Source of the DNA: Streptomyces pactum
GTDB taxonomy: Bacteria > Actinomycetota > Actinomycetes > Streptomycetales > Streptomycetaceae
Assembly: GCF_002005225.1 (NCBI RefSeq)
Contig: NZ_CP019724.1
Coordinates: forward strand, 496,001-560,000
Length of the DNA stretch: 64,000 nucleotides
Direction of reading: 5' to 3'
Of this stretch, positions 36,712 through 44,650 are shown in pieces. Under the pieces are notes generated by a model that saw nothing but the letters and a program-made list of their open reading frames with translations, did not search any database and had not been told where the DNA came from. Every line of letters starts with the position of its first letter. Position 1 is the first letter of the stretch. The translations under genes and the position numbers were made by a program.

Positions 36712-37127
36712 TTAACCGGGTGCGCCCTTCGCGCGCCGGACAGGGCGCTTGTAGTAGCGCCGGGGGAACGCTCCGGCGCCGACCTGCGTCCACCCTTGTT
36801 GCACCCGCCGTTCCGCCGCGCCGGCCGCGTCCGGGCCGGGCCGCCCCTTCTCGGCGAACCTCTGCTGCACGCCTGCCGGCTCACACCGGGGACACCGCTC
36901 ACGGGGTCCCAGCACTGCCCCGCGGCTCGCGCGCCCCGGACCGCTTCGCGCGGGAGCCTGCTCGCCTCCCCGGCACCGACGCGACTGGTCTCCACCAGGC
37001 GGACACAGCCCCCGGCATCCTGCTCCAGCGACTTCACCAGTCCTCCCGGGGCATCGAGAACGGCGGCTGCGATGCCCTCCCGGATACGCCGGGTCTCCTC
37101 CTCGGTGAGCAGTTCGGTCCCGCTCAC
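36712..37127 (-). pseudogene. Probable frameshifted small gene (faint GvpO resemblance)
   Basis: From GTG 37127 one frame reads VSGTELLTEEETRRIREGIA then LVKSLEQDAGG and RLVETSRV, coherent protein text. After about 55 codons the good text moves to another frame: RRVQQGWTQVGAGAFPRRYYKR and a TAA at 36712. Helix, then a strand with LVETSRV, then a basic RRYYKR end recalls gas-vesicle GvpO proteins, but this is weak. Ribosome-site text precedes 37127 only poorly. Confidence 0.4.
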
Positions 37128-37192
37128 CGCCGCGCTCCCTTCGCCTCGCCGGTGCGCAGCGGCTCCGGGCCGTCGGGCGCGGGCCCGCGAGG

Positions 37193-37996
37193 TCACATCC
37201 GTGCGGCCAGGAAGTCCAGCAGTACGGCGTTGAAGCGCTCGGGCTGCTCGGCACCGGGCAGGTGACCGGCCTTGTCGACGACGGCCAGGACGGAGTGCGG
37301 GACGAGGTGCTGGATGGACTCCGCCTCCGCCACCGGGGTGTAGACGTCGTCCGCGCCCACGACGATCAGGACCGGCGCCTCGACGGCGGCCAGGACGTCC
37401 CGGTAGTCCGGGCGTTCGGCGCGCCCGCGCAGTGCCGCCGCGGCGCCGCGCGGGTCGGTGGCGCACATCATCTCCAGGACCCGGGTGGCCACCTCCGGCA
37501 TCGCGGTGACGTTGTAGGCGGCGAGCATCTTGTCGATGACCTCGTGCGCGTAACCCTCCATGCCCTCGGCCAGGAGCCTGTCGGCCAGCCGGTTGCGGAA
37601 CCGCTTGCCCTCGGCGGTCTCGGCGGGCGCCGAGGTGTCGGAGAGGACGAGCGCCCGTACCCGCCCCGGGTGACGCGACTGGAACTCCATAGTGATCTGA
37701 CCGCCCATGGAGACGCCGCCGACCACCGCGCGCTCGATCTCCAAGTGGTCCAGGAGGGCGGCCAGGTCGTCGGCGAAGTCGGCGAGCAGGACCTTGCCGG
37801 TGCTCACGCTGCTGCGGCCGTAACCACGCAGGTCGGGGGCGACGACCCGGTGGCCGGCCTCCGTCAGTGCCGTCACCTGCGGTGCCCACAGGGTCCGGTT
37901 GAAGGGGTGCCCGTGGATCAGGAGGACCGGAAGGCCCGTCGAGGGGCCGAAGTCGTCGTAGTGGATCGTGGCGCCGCGCACGGTTGTGGAGTTCAT
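37193..37996 (-). CDS. Alpha/beta-fold hydrolase
   Basis: 267 aa. Oxyanion region LIHGHPFNRTLWAPQ, nucleophile elbow GGVSMGGQ (Ser near 96), acid in VVGADDVYTPV and catalytic His in DKAGHLPGAEQP. It resembles 3-oxoadipate enol-lactonase and haloperoxidase-type esterases; the substrate is unknown. ATG 37996 overlaps the stop of the upstream gene as ATGA, so the two are translationally coupled. It lies upstream of, and co-directional with, the broken gene at 36712. Confidence 0.9.
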   Translation of the reverse strand: MNSTTVRGATIHYDDFGPSTGLPVLLIHGHPFNRTLWAPQVTALTEAGHRVVAPDLRGYGRSSVSTGKVLLADFADDLAALLDHLEIERAVVGGVSMGGQITMEFQSRHPGRVRALVLSDTSAPAETAEGKRFRNRLADRLLAEGMEGYAHEVIDKMLAAYNVTAMPEVATRVLEMMCATDPRGAAAALRGRAERPDYRDVLAAVEAPVLIVVGADDVYTPVAEAESIQHLVPHSVLAVVDKAGHLPGAEQPERFNAVLLDFLAARM

Positions 37997-38844
37997 TCCG
38001 GGCACCCTAACGGGGTGTCACCCGGCAGGGCACGCGGCGGGTGGACGTCTCGAGGGGGGAGCAGCCCCCCGGTCAACTCTGCACGCAGTTCCTCCCCTTC
38101 CTTGTGGACCAGCGCGGGCAGCCGCGCGTTCCACTCCCGCGCCGCGCCGTCCAGCGCCTCGGCGATCGACCTGTGTGCGCGGCGCCCCATGAACGCCATC
38201 ACGACCGGGAGCAGGGGCCGGACGAGGGAGCGGCCCCTGACCCGCGCCTTCACCGTCACCCGCCAGCGTCCGTCGGGGGCCGGGCGCGGTACGACCGTCA
38301 CGGTGGCGCGGGCGAGTGCGTGCGTCAGGGTGCCGCCCAGGGGCGCGGCGAGTGGGCGGCGGTTTCGGCCCGCCGCCGACGGCCACCAGCGGCCGAGGTC
38401 GAGGTGCAGACGCACGGTGCCGCCGAGGTACTCAGCCCGCTTGCCCCCGGTCGTCCCCAGCGTCGCCGTGAGCCACGCCTCCCGCGGCCGCGCGGCGCTC
38501 AGCAGCCGGAGTACACAGGTCAACCGGGCGGGGTGGGCCGGGTCTTCGTCGACGGTGACGACCTCGAGCGCCGTCTCCCGACGGCGGTCCCAGGCGAGGA
38601 CGGTGGCTGCCCGGTCGGCGTCCGGCTGCCCGTCCTTGCCGTTCACGGGCCGGTAGCGGGCACCCGGCCGCAGGTGACTCCCTTCGGACAGGACCAGACC
38701 GGGCAGTGGTCGCCCGTCGGGCAGGCGCAGGCACCCTCCGTCGGAGTCGAGGTCCTCCGCGACGTCGTGGAGGGTGGTGACGCATGACTCGAACCATTGG
38801 CGGGGTACGGGCGCCAGCGTCACGGTGTGCTGAAAGCGGGCCAT
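37993..38844 (-). CDS. Uncharacterised 283-aa protein coupled to hydrolase
   Basis: Begins MARFQHTVTLAPVPRQWFES. The N-terminal 140 residues are beta-rich (RLPDGRPLPGLVLSEGSHL, RETALEVVTVDED); the C-terminal half has TVRLHLDLGRWWP, a strand WRVTVKARVRG and helix segments typical of an SRPBCC-like (START-type) ligand-binding fold. No catalytic motif or membrane segment. Family not recognised. Its stop overlaps the hydrolase start, which implies linked function. ATG 38844. Confidence 0.72.
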   Translation of the reverse strand: MARFQHTVTLAPVPRQWFESCVTTLHDVAEDLDSDGGCLRLPDGRPLPGLVLSEGSHLRPGARYRPVNGKDGQPDADRAATVLAWDRRRETALEVVTVDEDPAHPARLTCVLRLLSAARPREAWLTATLGTTGGKRAEYLGGTVRLHLDLGRWWPSAAGRNRRPLAAPLGGTLTHALARATVTVVPRPAPDGRWRVTVKARVRGRSLVRPLLPVVMAFMGRRAHRSIAEALDGAAREWNARLPALVHKEGEELRAELTGGLLPPRDVHPPRALPGDTPLGCPE

Positions 38845-38884
38845 GGGGACAAGGATGGACGCCCGGGTGCGCCCGGTCATGGGT

Positions 38885-38925
38885 GGGACCCGGCAGCCAG
38901 TCGACGAAGTCGGTTGCCGGGTCCC
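38885..38925. terminator. Strong terminator hairpin
   Basis: 14-bp arms GGGACCCGGCAGCC and GGTTGCCGGGTCCC (one G-U type pair) with a 13-nt loop, 21 bases beyond the methyltransferase stop. Confidence 0.85.
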
Positions 38926-38945
38926 GGGGGCGCCCTGGCTCCCGG

Positions 38946-39719
38946 TCACCCGGTCCGCCGCGGGGCGGGGCCACCGCGCTGCGGCCGGCCTGCCTCGGGG
39001 CGTCGTGCGACGAAGACGAACTCCCTGCCCGCGCGGTCGGGTGCGTCGCGCACCTCCTCCACCACGTAGCCCGCTGCCTCCAGGTCCGCCACGACCTCCC
39101 GCCGTTCGCGGAAGCGCAACGTCGAGTCGGAGGTGAGCACTTCGCCGTCCGGGGCGAGGACATAGGTCCAGCGGAAGCTCACCAGCGGCCACCTCACCTC
39201 CACCAGCCGGCACCAGCTCTCGACCCTGCCCGCGCCGGGGATCTCCGTGACCCGGTGGGTCCGGTCCCGGTTCCACTCCTCCCAGGCGCGCCGGGCCGGG
39301 TCCCGGGTCTCGAACACCAGGCGTCCGCCGGGGCGCAGGGCTTCGTACGCGCCCCTCAGGGTCCCGTGCCACAGCCGCGTGCCGGTGATCGCCTGGGAGA
39401 CGTTGGCCGTCATGGCCGCCAGGTCCACCCGCAGCCCGGGCGTCGAGGTGGCGTCACCCTCGATCCAACGCACGAGGTCGCCGCCCGCCTTGCGCCGGGC
39501 CACCTCGACACAGGCCCCGGCGGGGTCCACGCCGACGACCTCCAGGCCGCGGCGGGCCGGCAGGAGGGCGAACACGCCTGTTCCGCAGCCGATGTCCAGC
39601 ACCCGGCTCGCACCGAACTCCCCGGCCATGCGCACGTACGCGTCCAGGTCGCCGCGATCGGGGTCGAGGGCGTCGTACACCGCGGCGAGCCGCGGATGCC
39701 GGAAGCATTCGTCAGCCAT
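38946..39719 (-). CDS. Class I SAM-dependent methyltransferase
   Basis: 257 aa Rossmann-fold methyltransferase. Motif I VLDIGCGTGVFALL, acidic loop GLEVVGVDPAGACVEVA, motif II-like WIEGDATSTPGL, motif IV AAMTANVSQAITG, and LRPGGRLVFETRDP. Substrate unknown; the C-terminal half has WTYVLAPDGEVLTSDSTLRFR, as in many small-molecule methyltransferases. ATG 39719 (MADECFRHP) is preferred over an upstream in-frame start because the text before it is arginine-rich noise. It stands alone between two terminators. Confidence 0.9.
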   Translation of the reverse strand: MADECFRHPRLAAVYDALDPDRGDLDAYVRMAGEFGASRVLDIGCGTGVFALLPARRGLEVVGVDPAGACVEVARRKAGGDLVRWIEGDATSTPGLRVDLAAMTANVSQAITGTRLWHGTLRGAYEALRPGGRLVFETRDPARRAWEEWNRDRTHRVTEIPGAGRVESWCRLVEVRWPLVSFRWTYVLAPDGEVLTSDSTLRFRERREVVADLEAAGYVVEEVRDAPDRAGREFVFVARRPEAGRPQRGGPAPRRTG

Positions 39720-39751
39720 GCGGCCGACGGTAGCCGAGGCCCGGGCGCGGT

Positions 39752-39780
39752 GGGTCCGGGTCACCTGGCGACCCGGACCC
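39752..39780. terminator. Terminator hairpin after sigma-factor gene
   Basis: Perfect 11-bp arms GGGTCCGGGTC and GACCCGGACCC with a 7-nt loop, 20 bases beyond the ECF sigma stop on the minus strand. Confidence 0.82.
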
Positions 39781-39800
39781 GCTCCCCTCCCGGCCGGCCG

Positions 39801-40418
39801 TCACGCGGCGGCGGCCACCGGCCCGGGGCACTCGGCGTCGTTCAGCCACTCGATCAGGGAGGTACGGGCGCGGGCGACCCGTGAACGCACCGTCCCTACC
39901 GGGCACTCGCTGACGTCGGCCGCCTCCGCGTACGGCAGCCCCAGCATCTGGGTGAGGACGAACGCCGCACGGCGGTCGTCGGGCAGCGTCGCCAGCAGGT
40001 CGGCGAGGGCGATGCCGTCGTCGAAGCCGGGCAGGTCCCGTGGCTGGGCGCGCTCGGCAGCCGACTCCCAGTCGTCCGTCGCCGCCAGGCGGGGCCGGCA
40101 GGAGTCGTGACGGATGCTGTCGACCACCGCGCGACGGGCGATGGCGAGCAACCAGGTGCGGGCCGAGGAGCGGCCCTCGAAGCGGTGCAGGCTGCCCAGG
40201 GCCCGCAGGAAGGTGTCCTGGGTCAGGTCGTCGGCGCTCTGCGGATCGGCGCCGAGGAACGTCACGTAGTGGCGGACGTCCCGGTGCAGGGCGCGGACGA
40301 AGCGGTCGACGGCGTCGGGGTCGCCGGTGCGCGCGGCCAGTGCCCAGGCCGTGATCGACGCCTCCTTCGCGTCTTTGACCGACGGCCGGGGTGGTGAGGG
40401 CGGGGCGGAATTGATCAC
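39801..40418 (-). CDS. ECF-family RNA polymerase sigma factor
   Basis: 205 aa. Region 2 (about 30-98; FLGADPQSADDLTQDTFLRAL, SARTWLLAIARRAVVD) and region 4 (about 135-190; LPDDRRAAFVLTQMLGLPYAEAADV then CPVGTVRSRVARAR). Region 1.1 and the helix 3 of group 1 sigmas are absent. GTG 40418 follows AAGGA. No zinc-finger anti-sigma gene is adjacent; the upstream co-directional gene is a His/Met-rich membrane protein that could fill that part. Confidence 0.92.
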   Translation of the reverse strand: MINSAPPSPPRPSVKDAKEASITAWALAARTGDPDAVDRFVRALHRDVRHYVTFLGADPQSADDLTQDTFLRALGSLHRFEGRSSARTWLLAIARRAVVDSIRHDSCRPRLAATDDWESAAERAQPRDLPGFDDGIALADLLATLPDDRRAAFVLTQMLGLPYAEAADVSECPVGTVRSRVARARTSLIEWLNDAECPGPVAAAA

Positions 40419-40605
40419 CTGTGTCGTCCTTCTCGGAATCAGGGATCCGGTCTTGTCGCAGGGCCGGTCCGAGCGGGACGGGCCGGCGGCACGGTGAGAC
40501 CGGACACGGGGCGGGCGGCCGGGCGCCGGAGCGCGCGGCCGGTGCCCGAGGCCTCCCGCCGACGGCTCGGTGTGCTCGCCGGCTGCCTCGGGGAACCTGC
40601 TGTCG

Positions 40606-41331
40606 TCACACGACAGCGACCCCGGCGGGCGGACCCCGAGAAGTGATCGCGTGGGCGAGGAGGAGGCGGCGCTGTGTCCGGCCCGAGGACGCCCGGCGGA
40701 CCCGGACGCGCGGCCGGTGCGGCGGCGCCGGCAGCCGGAGCGGCAGACGCAGTGGCGCGACGAGCCGGGCGGCGAGGCAGCGCACGACGCGGAAGACGGC
40801 GCGTTCGCCGTGGGCGAGCCAGAGCCCGCACAGCAGCGCGGCCACCAGGTGGGCGGTGAGCATGCCGGCCGAGGACGTGCCGCCCACGGCATGTCCCGCG
40901 GGGCCCGCGGCGTCCAGGCCGGGCATGGAGTGCCCGAGGTGGAGGCCGTGGTCAGCGCCCCCCGTGGACATCGGCATGGTGCCCCGCTCCGCGCCCGGGC
41001 CGGACGGCATCCGGCACAGCAGGATGTCCAGCCACCGGCGCGACAGGGACTCCTCGCCCGAGGACCGCGGCCCTCCCGTCGCCTGGGCGAGCGAGAAGGA
41101 GGCGTGCAGTGCGGTCTGGGCGGCCACGGCGACACCGGTGACGGCGAGCGGTCCGCGTTCCCGGCCGGCGAGCCACCAGGCGGTGGTGCCCGTCGCCGAC
41201 GCGCCCGCGGCCATGGCCCACCAGGGGACCGCGGTGCCGGACATCAGGATGTGGCCCAGGGCGGCGAGCAGCACGCAGACGGCCGCGAACACCGCGGCCC
41301 GAAGCGTGCGGGAACACCACCCTGCGGTCAT
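40606..41331 (-). CDS. His/Met-rich multi-pass membrane protein
   Basis: 241 aa with about 5 membrane helices (first SRTLRAAVFAAVCVLLAALG). A long exposed loop carries MPMSTGGADHGLHLGHSMPG, rich in Met and His, a composition typical of copper-binding sites, and HAVGGTSSAGMLTAHLVAALL follows. The C-terminus is strongly basic. ATG 41331 follows GAGGATGAGG; ATG 41343 is the alternative. It precedes the ECF sigma gene by 187 bases on the same strand, so a copper or redox-stress switch is plausible but unproven. Confidence 0.75.
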   Translation of the reverse strand: MTAGWCSRTLRAAVFAAVCVLLAALGHILMSGTAVPWWAMAAGASATGTTAWWLAGRERGPLAVTGVAVAAQTALHASFSLAQATGGPRSSGEESLSRRWLDILLCRMPSGPGAERGTMPMSTGGADHGLHLGHSMPGLDAAGPAGHAVGGTSSAGMLTAHLVAALLCGLWLAHGERAVFRVVRCLAARLVAPLRLPLRLPAPPHRPRVRVRRASSGRTQRRLLLAHAITSRGPPAGVAVV

Positions 41332-41678
41332 TGGCGGCCTCATCCTCGCATCCGGGCTTCCGTGCTCACCGGTGGGTACGGATTCCGGTCCGGCCCCCGA
41401 CTCAACACGACGGCCATGATCCACGCCACACTTCACACACGTACGGTCGGCCGAAGTACCGGTCCGGTTCCCGGCCGTCCCCGCCGGACCGGAGCAGCGG
41501 CGAGGCCGACTGGACGGCATCGCCCCCGCCCTGAGCCGGCCACGGCCGGGCCGCCCGCCCCCTTCCTGCCGCTCCTCCCGCCTCCCCGCTCCCCCGTTCC
41601 CCGCCGCGCGGGTCCGGGCGGGTGAACGGCCCCACGCCGGGACGCTCGCAAGCCGCTGTCGGGGGAAGAGGGGTAAGC
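41332..41678. other. 347-bp divergent intergenic region
   Basis: Holds the promoters of the membrane-protein/sigma set and of the flavoprotein gene. No gene or clear repeat seen. An ECF-type promoter may be present but none could be assigned. Confidence 0.4.
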
Positions 41679-42284
41679 ATGCGCGCACTCGTCATCAACT
41701 GCACCCTCAAGCCCTCCCCCCGGCCGTCGAACACCGAGGCCCTCGCCGCCACGGTCATCGCGGCGCTCAAAGGCCACGGGGTGGAGGTGGACGTCGTACG
41801 GGCCGTCGACCTGAACCTGAAACCCGGGGTCGAGACCGACATGGGCGACGGCGACGACTGGCCGGGCGTGCACGAGAAGCTCCTGGCGTCGCAGATCCTG
41901 ATCATCGCCTCGCCCACCTGGCTCGGCCGCCCGTCCTCGGTCGCCCAGCGGGTCCTCGAACGCATGGACGCCATGCTCGGCGAGACCGACCACGAGGAAC
42001 GCCCCGTCGCCTACAACCGCGTCGCCGGGGTCCTGGTCACCGGCAACGAGGACGGCGCCCACCACGTCATCAGCGAGATCAGCGGCGGGCTCGCGGACAT
42101 CGGGTACACCATTCCCGGGCAGGCCTGGACCTACTGGCACCTGGGCCCCGGGCCAGGCCCCGACTACCTCGACGACGACCGCGGCCACGACTGGTCGACC
42201 TCGACCGGCCGGGCCATGGCGTCCAACCTCGTCCACGCGGCGCGAGCGCTCGGCGCGATGCCCCTGCCCGCTCCGCCGTCCTGA
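41679..42284 (+). CDS. NADPH-dependent FMN reductase / flavodoxin-like protein
   Basis: 201 aa flavodoxin fold. N-terminal phosphate loop NCTLKPSPRPSNTEAL binds FMN phosphate; ASPTWLGRPSSVAQRVLER and TGNEDGAHHVISEI are the second and third flavin loops. It resembles WrbA/NQO-type small flavoproteins. ATG 41679 follows GAAGAGGGG. No partner enzyme is adjacent. Confidence 0.88.
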   Translation: MRALVINCTLKPSPRPSNTEALAATVIAALKGHGVEVDVVRAVDLNLKPGVETDMGDGDDWPGVHEKLLASQILIIASPTWLGRPSSVAQRVLERMDAMLGETDHEERPVAYNRVAGVLVTGNEDGAHHVISEISGGLADIGYTIPGQAWTYWHLGPGPGPDYLDDDRGHDWSTSTGRAMASNLVHAARALGAMPLPAPPS

Positions 42285-42348
42285 CCTCGTCCGCGCGCAC
42301 CGCGGGAGGGCGCCCGTCCGGGTACCCGTCGGCACGGTGCATCCGTCG

Positions 42349-42891
42349 CTAGCGCCCGGTGATCGGCGTACGCGCCGCCCCGGCCGGCGCGGGACGGCGT
42401 CGGCGGTAGTAGGAGACGGTGACGGCGCCGAGCAGCGGGCCCCAGGCGATCAGCGGCAGGTAGGCGAAGCCGAGCAGTGTGTCGCCGAGCGGGGTCATGT
42501 CGGGGTGGGGAGTGGCCCACCACCACGCGAACGGGGTCCACAGGGCGGTCAGCACGACGGCGCCCAGGCCCGCCGGGAGGACCGCCGCCAGCACCGGGAC
42601 CGGCCGCCCGCCGACCAGCGGGATCCAGCGCGGGACCACCTCGCCCCACGGCCGGACCAGGCCGAGCGTGAGCAGGGCCAGCGCCTCGCTCACGACGCTC
42701 AGCCCGACCACGTACACCACGCCCCATCCGGCGATGCCCATCGCCTCGTACCCCGCATCGGTGTAACCGGCCGGCTGCCCGGCCGCCAGCAGGAGGCGCC
42801 AGATCCCGGTCGGCAGGGTGAGCAGCGCGGTGGTGTGGGCGGCGCGGACCGCCCAGCGGGCGGGGGCGGGGTGCTGTGGTGTCGTGGTCAT
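42349..42891 (-). CDS. Four-helix membrane protein, unknown function
   Basis: 180 aa with helices about 18-38, 58-82, 98-122 and 138-162, and a basic C-terminal tail (YYRRRRPAPAG). A repeated small-residue pattern recalls DoxX/DUF4383-like proteins, but no family is certain. ATG 42891 is preferred because AGGATG sits 8 bases upstream; ATG 42897 and 42900 are in frame. It converges on the flavoprotein gene and is divergent from dpsA. Confidence 0.75.
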   Translation of the reverse strand: MTTTPQHPAPARWAVRAAHTTALLTLPTGIWRLLLAAGQPAGYTDAGYEAMGIAGWGVVYVVGLSVVSEALALLTLGLVRPWGEVVPRWIPLVGGRPVPVLAAVLPAGLGAVVLTALWTPFAWWWATPHPDMTPLGDTLLGFAYLPLIAWGPLLGAVTVSYYRRRRPAPAGAARTPITGR

Positions 42892-43104
42892 GTACATCAT
42901 CCTGTCGGCGGGCCGCCGGCCCGGCGTCGCTCCCGGGGACGGTCCGGAACGGGGCGCCGGCAGGACATTTCGACGGTTGACTCACCCGCCCGGGGGAGAC
43001 CCGTCCTCCTCAGGGACAGCACCCGTGCATGTCTGCCGTCGCCGATGCGGGGCAGTCGTACACGTGCAACGACGTACGAAACGCATGAGGAGCTGGTGTC
43101 CGCC

Positions 43105-43668
43105 ATGACGCACGACCTGACCCCGAAGTACACGGTCCCCGGCATCGAGCGGGAGGCCGCCGGCCGGCTGATCGGCGTGCTGCGGCTTCGGCTGCACGCC
43201 CTCAACGACCTCCATCTGACCCTCAAGCACGTGCACTGGAACGTCGTGGGCCCGCACTTCATCGCCGTGCACGAGATGATCGACCCGCAGGTCGACCAGG
43301 TGCGCGAGATGGCCGACGACGTCGCGGAGCGCATCGCGGCGCTCGGCGGAGTGGCGCAGGGCACGCCCGGGGCCCTGGTGGCCGAGCGGCCCTGGGACGA
43401 CTACTCCATCGGCCGGGCCGACGCCATCGCCCATCTCGGCGCACTCGACGTCGTGTACACCGGTGTGATCGAGGGCGTGCGCGCGGCGGTGAAGGAGGCG
43501 GGTGACATCGACCCCGCCACGGAGGACCTCCTGATCGGTCAGCTCAGGGACCTGGAGCAGTTCCAGTGGTTCGTGCGGGCTCACCTGGAGAGCTCCGGAG
43601 GCACCCTGGCGACGGGCAGCGCGACGTCCGAGACGGAGGCCGCGGAGCGCGGCGCGGAACTCGCCTAG
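43105..43668 (+). CDS. dpsA: Dps-family DNA-protecting ferritin
   Basis: 187 aa mini-ferritin that stores iron and compacts DNA under stress; twelve subunits form a shell. The ferroxidase signature is intact: HVHWNVVGPHFIAVHEMIDPQVDQVREMADDVAERI, split here as HVHWNVVGPHF and EMIDPQVDQ with Asp/Glu ligands. N-terminal tail MTHDLTPKYTVPG and a C-terminal tail rich in Glu/Ala/Ser match S. coelicolor DpsA in length and style. ATG 43105 is used; GTG 43096 in frame is the alternative. From memory S. coelicolor dpsA is sigma-B dependent and lies two genes from the rsbB-rsbA-sigB operon, exactly the arrangement here. Confidence 0.95.
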   Translation: MTHDLTPKYTVPGIEREAAGRLIGVLRLRLHALNDLHLTLKHVHWNVVGPHFIAVHEMIDPQVDQVREMADDVAERIAALGGVAQGTPGALVAERPWDDYSIGRADAIAHLGALDVVYTGVIEGVRAAVKEAGDIDPATEDLLIGQLRDLEQFQWFVRAHLESSGGTLATGSATSETEAAERGAELA

Positions 43669-43722
43669 GGCCCGGCCGCGGTGGCGCGAGGAGCGGGCCG
43701 GTCGTGCCGGCGACGGCGCGGT

Positions 43723-43755
43723 CGGCCCCCGGGTGCGTCCCCGCCCGGGGGGCCG
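43723..43755. terminator. Terminator hairpin after dpsA
   Basis: CGGCCCCCGGG pairs with CCCGGGGGGCCG (one bulged base), 10-nt loop, between the convergent dpsA and PRC-barrel genes. Confidence 0.68.
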
Positions 43756-43770
43756 CCCGGCGTGGAGGGT

Positions 43771-44127
43771 TCAGCGCCGGCCGAGCCGGCGCTCGCCGCG
43801 GCTGCCCTGCGCGTAGGGCAGGTGGTAGTGGGCGAAGAGGGCGCCCTCGTCCTCGGCCGCGAGTTCGCCGTCCGGGTCGATCCCGGGCGCGTCCTTGACC
43901 AGCGACTTGTCGTAGTTCACCTTCAGGTAGCCCGGACCGACGGTGGCCCTGTCCACCGGGACGAACACCAGGCGCCTGCGGGTCGGCAGACCGATCATGA
44001 CCGCGGCGAACGCGGGCCGGTCGGTGCCGGTGTCGAAGTAGACGGATTCAAGAGTCCCGATCTTGTGGTTGTCACCGTCCACGACGTCATGTCCACGCCA
44101 CTCACGGATGTTGTCTGCTTCAAACAT
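43771..44127 (-). CDS. PRC-barrel domain protein
   Basis: 118 aa. PRC-barrel (about 5-75): MFEADNIREWRGHDVVDGD and the beta strands IGTLESVYFDTGTDRPAFAA and LVFVPVDRATVGPGYLKV. Acidic C-terminal half, then a tyrosine-containing HYHLPYAQG and a basic end. PRC-barrels are small beta-barrels in stress and RNA-processing proteins; the role in Streptomyces is unknown. ATG 44127 follows GGAAGGTCC. It lies between dpsA and the sigma-B operon and has a sigma-B-like -10 upstream. Confidence 0.88.
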   Translation of the reverse strand: MFEADNIREWRGHDVVDGDNHKIGTLESVYFDTGTDRPAFAAVMIGLPTRRRLVFVPVDRATVGPGYLKVNYDKSLVKDAPGIDPDGELAAEDEGALFAHYHLPYAQGSRGERRLGRR

Positions 44128-44173
44128 GTCGGACCTTCCTTCCGAGGACGCTCACTGTCCTGTTCCCCGCTTC

Positions 44174-44179
44174 GTACCC
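44174..44179 (-). promoter_or_regulatory. Possible sigma-B-type -10 for PRC-barrel gene
   Basis: GGGTAC on the minus strand, 47 bases upstream of the start. The expected GNNT -35 is not cleanly present at 14-16 bases, only a GACA-like match, so weak. Confidence 0.3.
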
Positions 44180-44296
44180 CTCTCGCATGTCTTGTCCCCG
44201 CATCGGCGTACGACGCCTGATCGCGATAGGCTGCTCGGCCGGACAAGGCGCCCGGGTGTGGACGGACACCCGGCGGATTTCCGAAGGAGACCGAGT

Positions 44297-44650
44297 GTGG
44301 ATGCCACAGGCCCCGGGGGCGGACCGCCCCGGGTGCGGAGCGGGGCCGTACTGGAGGTGGGCCCACTGTCCGGCCGCCCCGGTCTCCGGGCCAGCGGAGA
44401 GATCAGCGTGACCACCCGCCCGTCCTGGGAGAAGGCCCTCACCGAGTTGTCCAGGCGGCACACGGACGTGTCCTACGTGGAACTGTCCGGCGTGCGGTTC
44501 GTCGACGTCGCCGGGGTCGCGGCGCTCGCCGTCACCGCCATCAACCTGCCCGGCGGACGGGTCGTGGTGGAGCAGCCCCCGCCGCAACTGCCGCGGGTGC
44601 TGGAGATGTTCTGGCCGTCCCTGCGGCGGATCGAGGTGGCTCCGCGATGA
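44297..44650 (+). CDS. rsbB: STAS-domain anti-anti-sigma factor
   Basis: 117 aa. The STAS fold is visible (VRSGAVLEVGPLSGRPG, LRASGEISV, VSYVELSGVRFVDVAGVAAL). It should bind the anti-sigma partner encoded next and free sigma-B. The usual phospho-acceptor motif DSSG is replaced by DVAG, so regulation by serine phosphorylation at that place looks lost. GTG 44297 follows GGAG at 7 bases. Overlaps rsbA by ATGA. Gene order rsbB-rsbA-sigB as in S. coelicolor. Confidence 0.88.
   Translation: MDATGPGGGPPRVRSGAVLEVGPLSGRPGLRASGEISVTTRPSWEKALTELSRRHTDVSYVELSGVRFVDVAGVAALAVTAINLPGGRVVVEQPPPQLPRVLEMFWPSLRRIEVAPR

Noticed and set aside
40601..40616. TGTCGT-CAC-ACGACA as an operator
   Set aside because: It overlaps the stop codon of the membrane-protein gene and is as likely to be a short 3' hairpin; not enough to call.
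42319..42326. GGGTACCC as a sigma-B promoter
   Set aside because: It is a small palindrome between two convergent gene ends, with no gene downstream in either direction at promoter distance.
42950..43104. Sigma-B promoter of dpsA
   Set aside because: I expected GNNT-N14-16-GGGTAC as in S. coelicolor but found no such pair; TTGACT at about 42979 lacks a clear -10.
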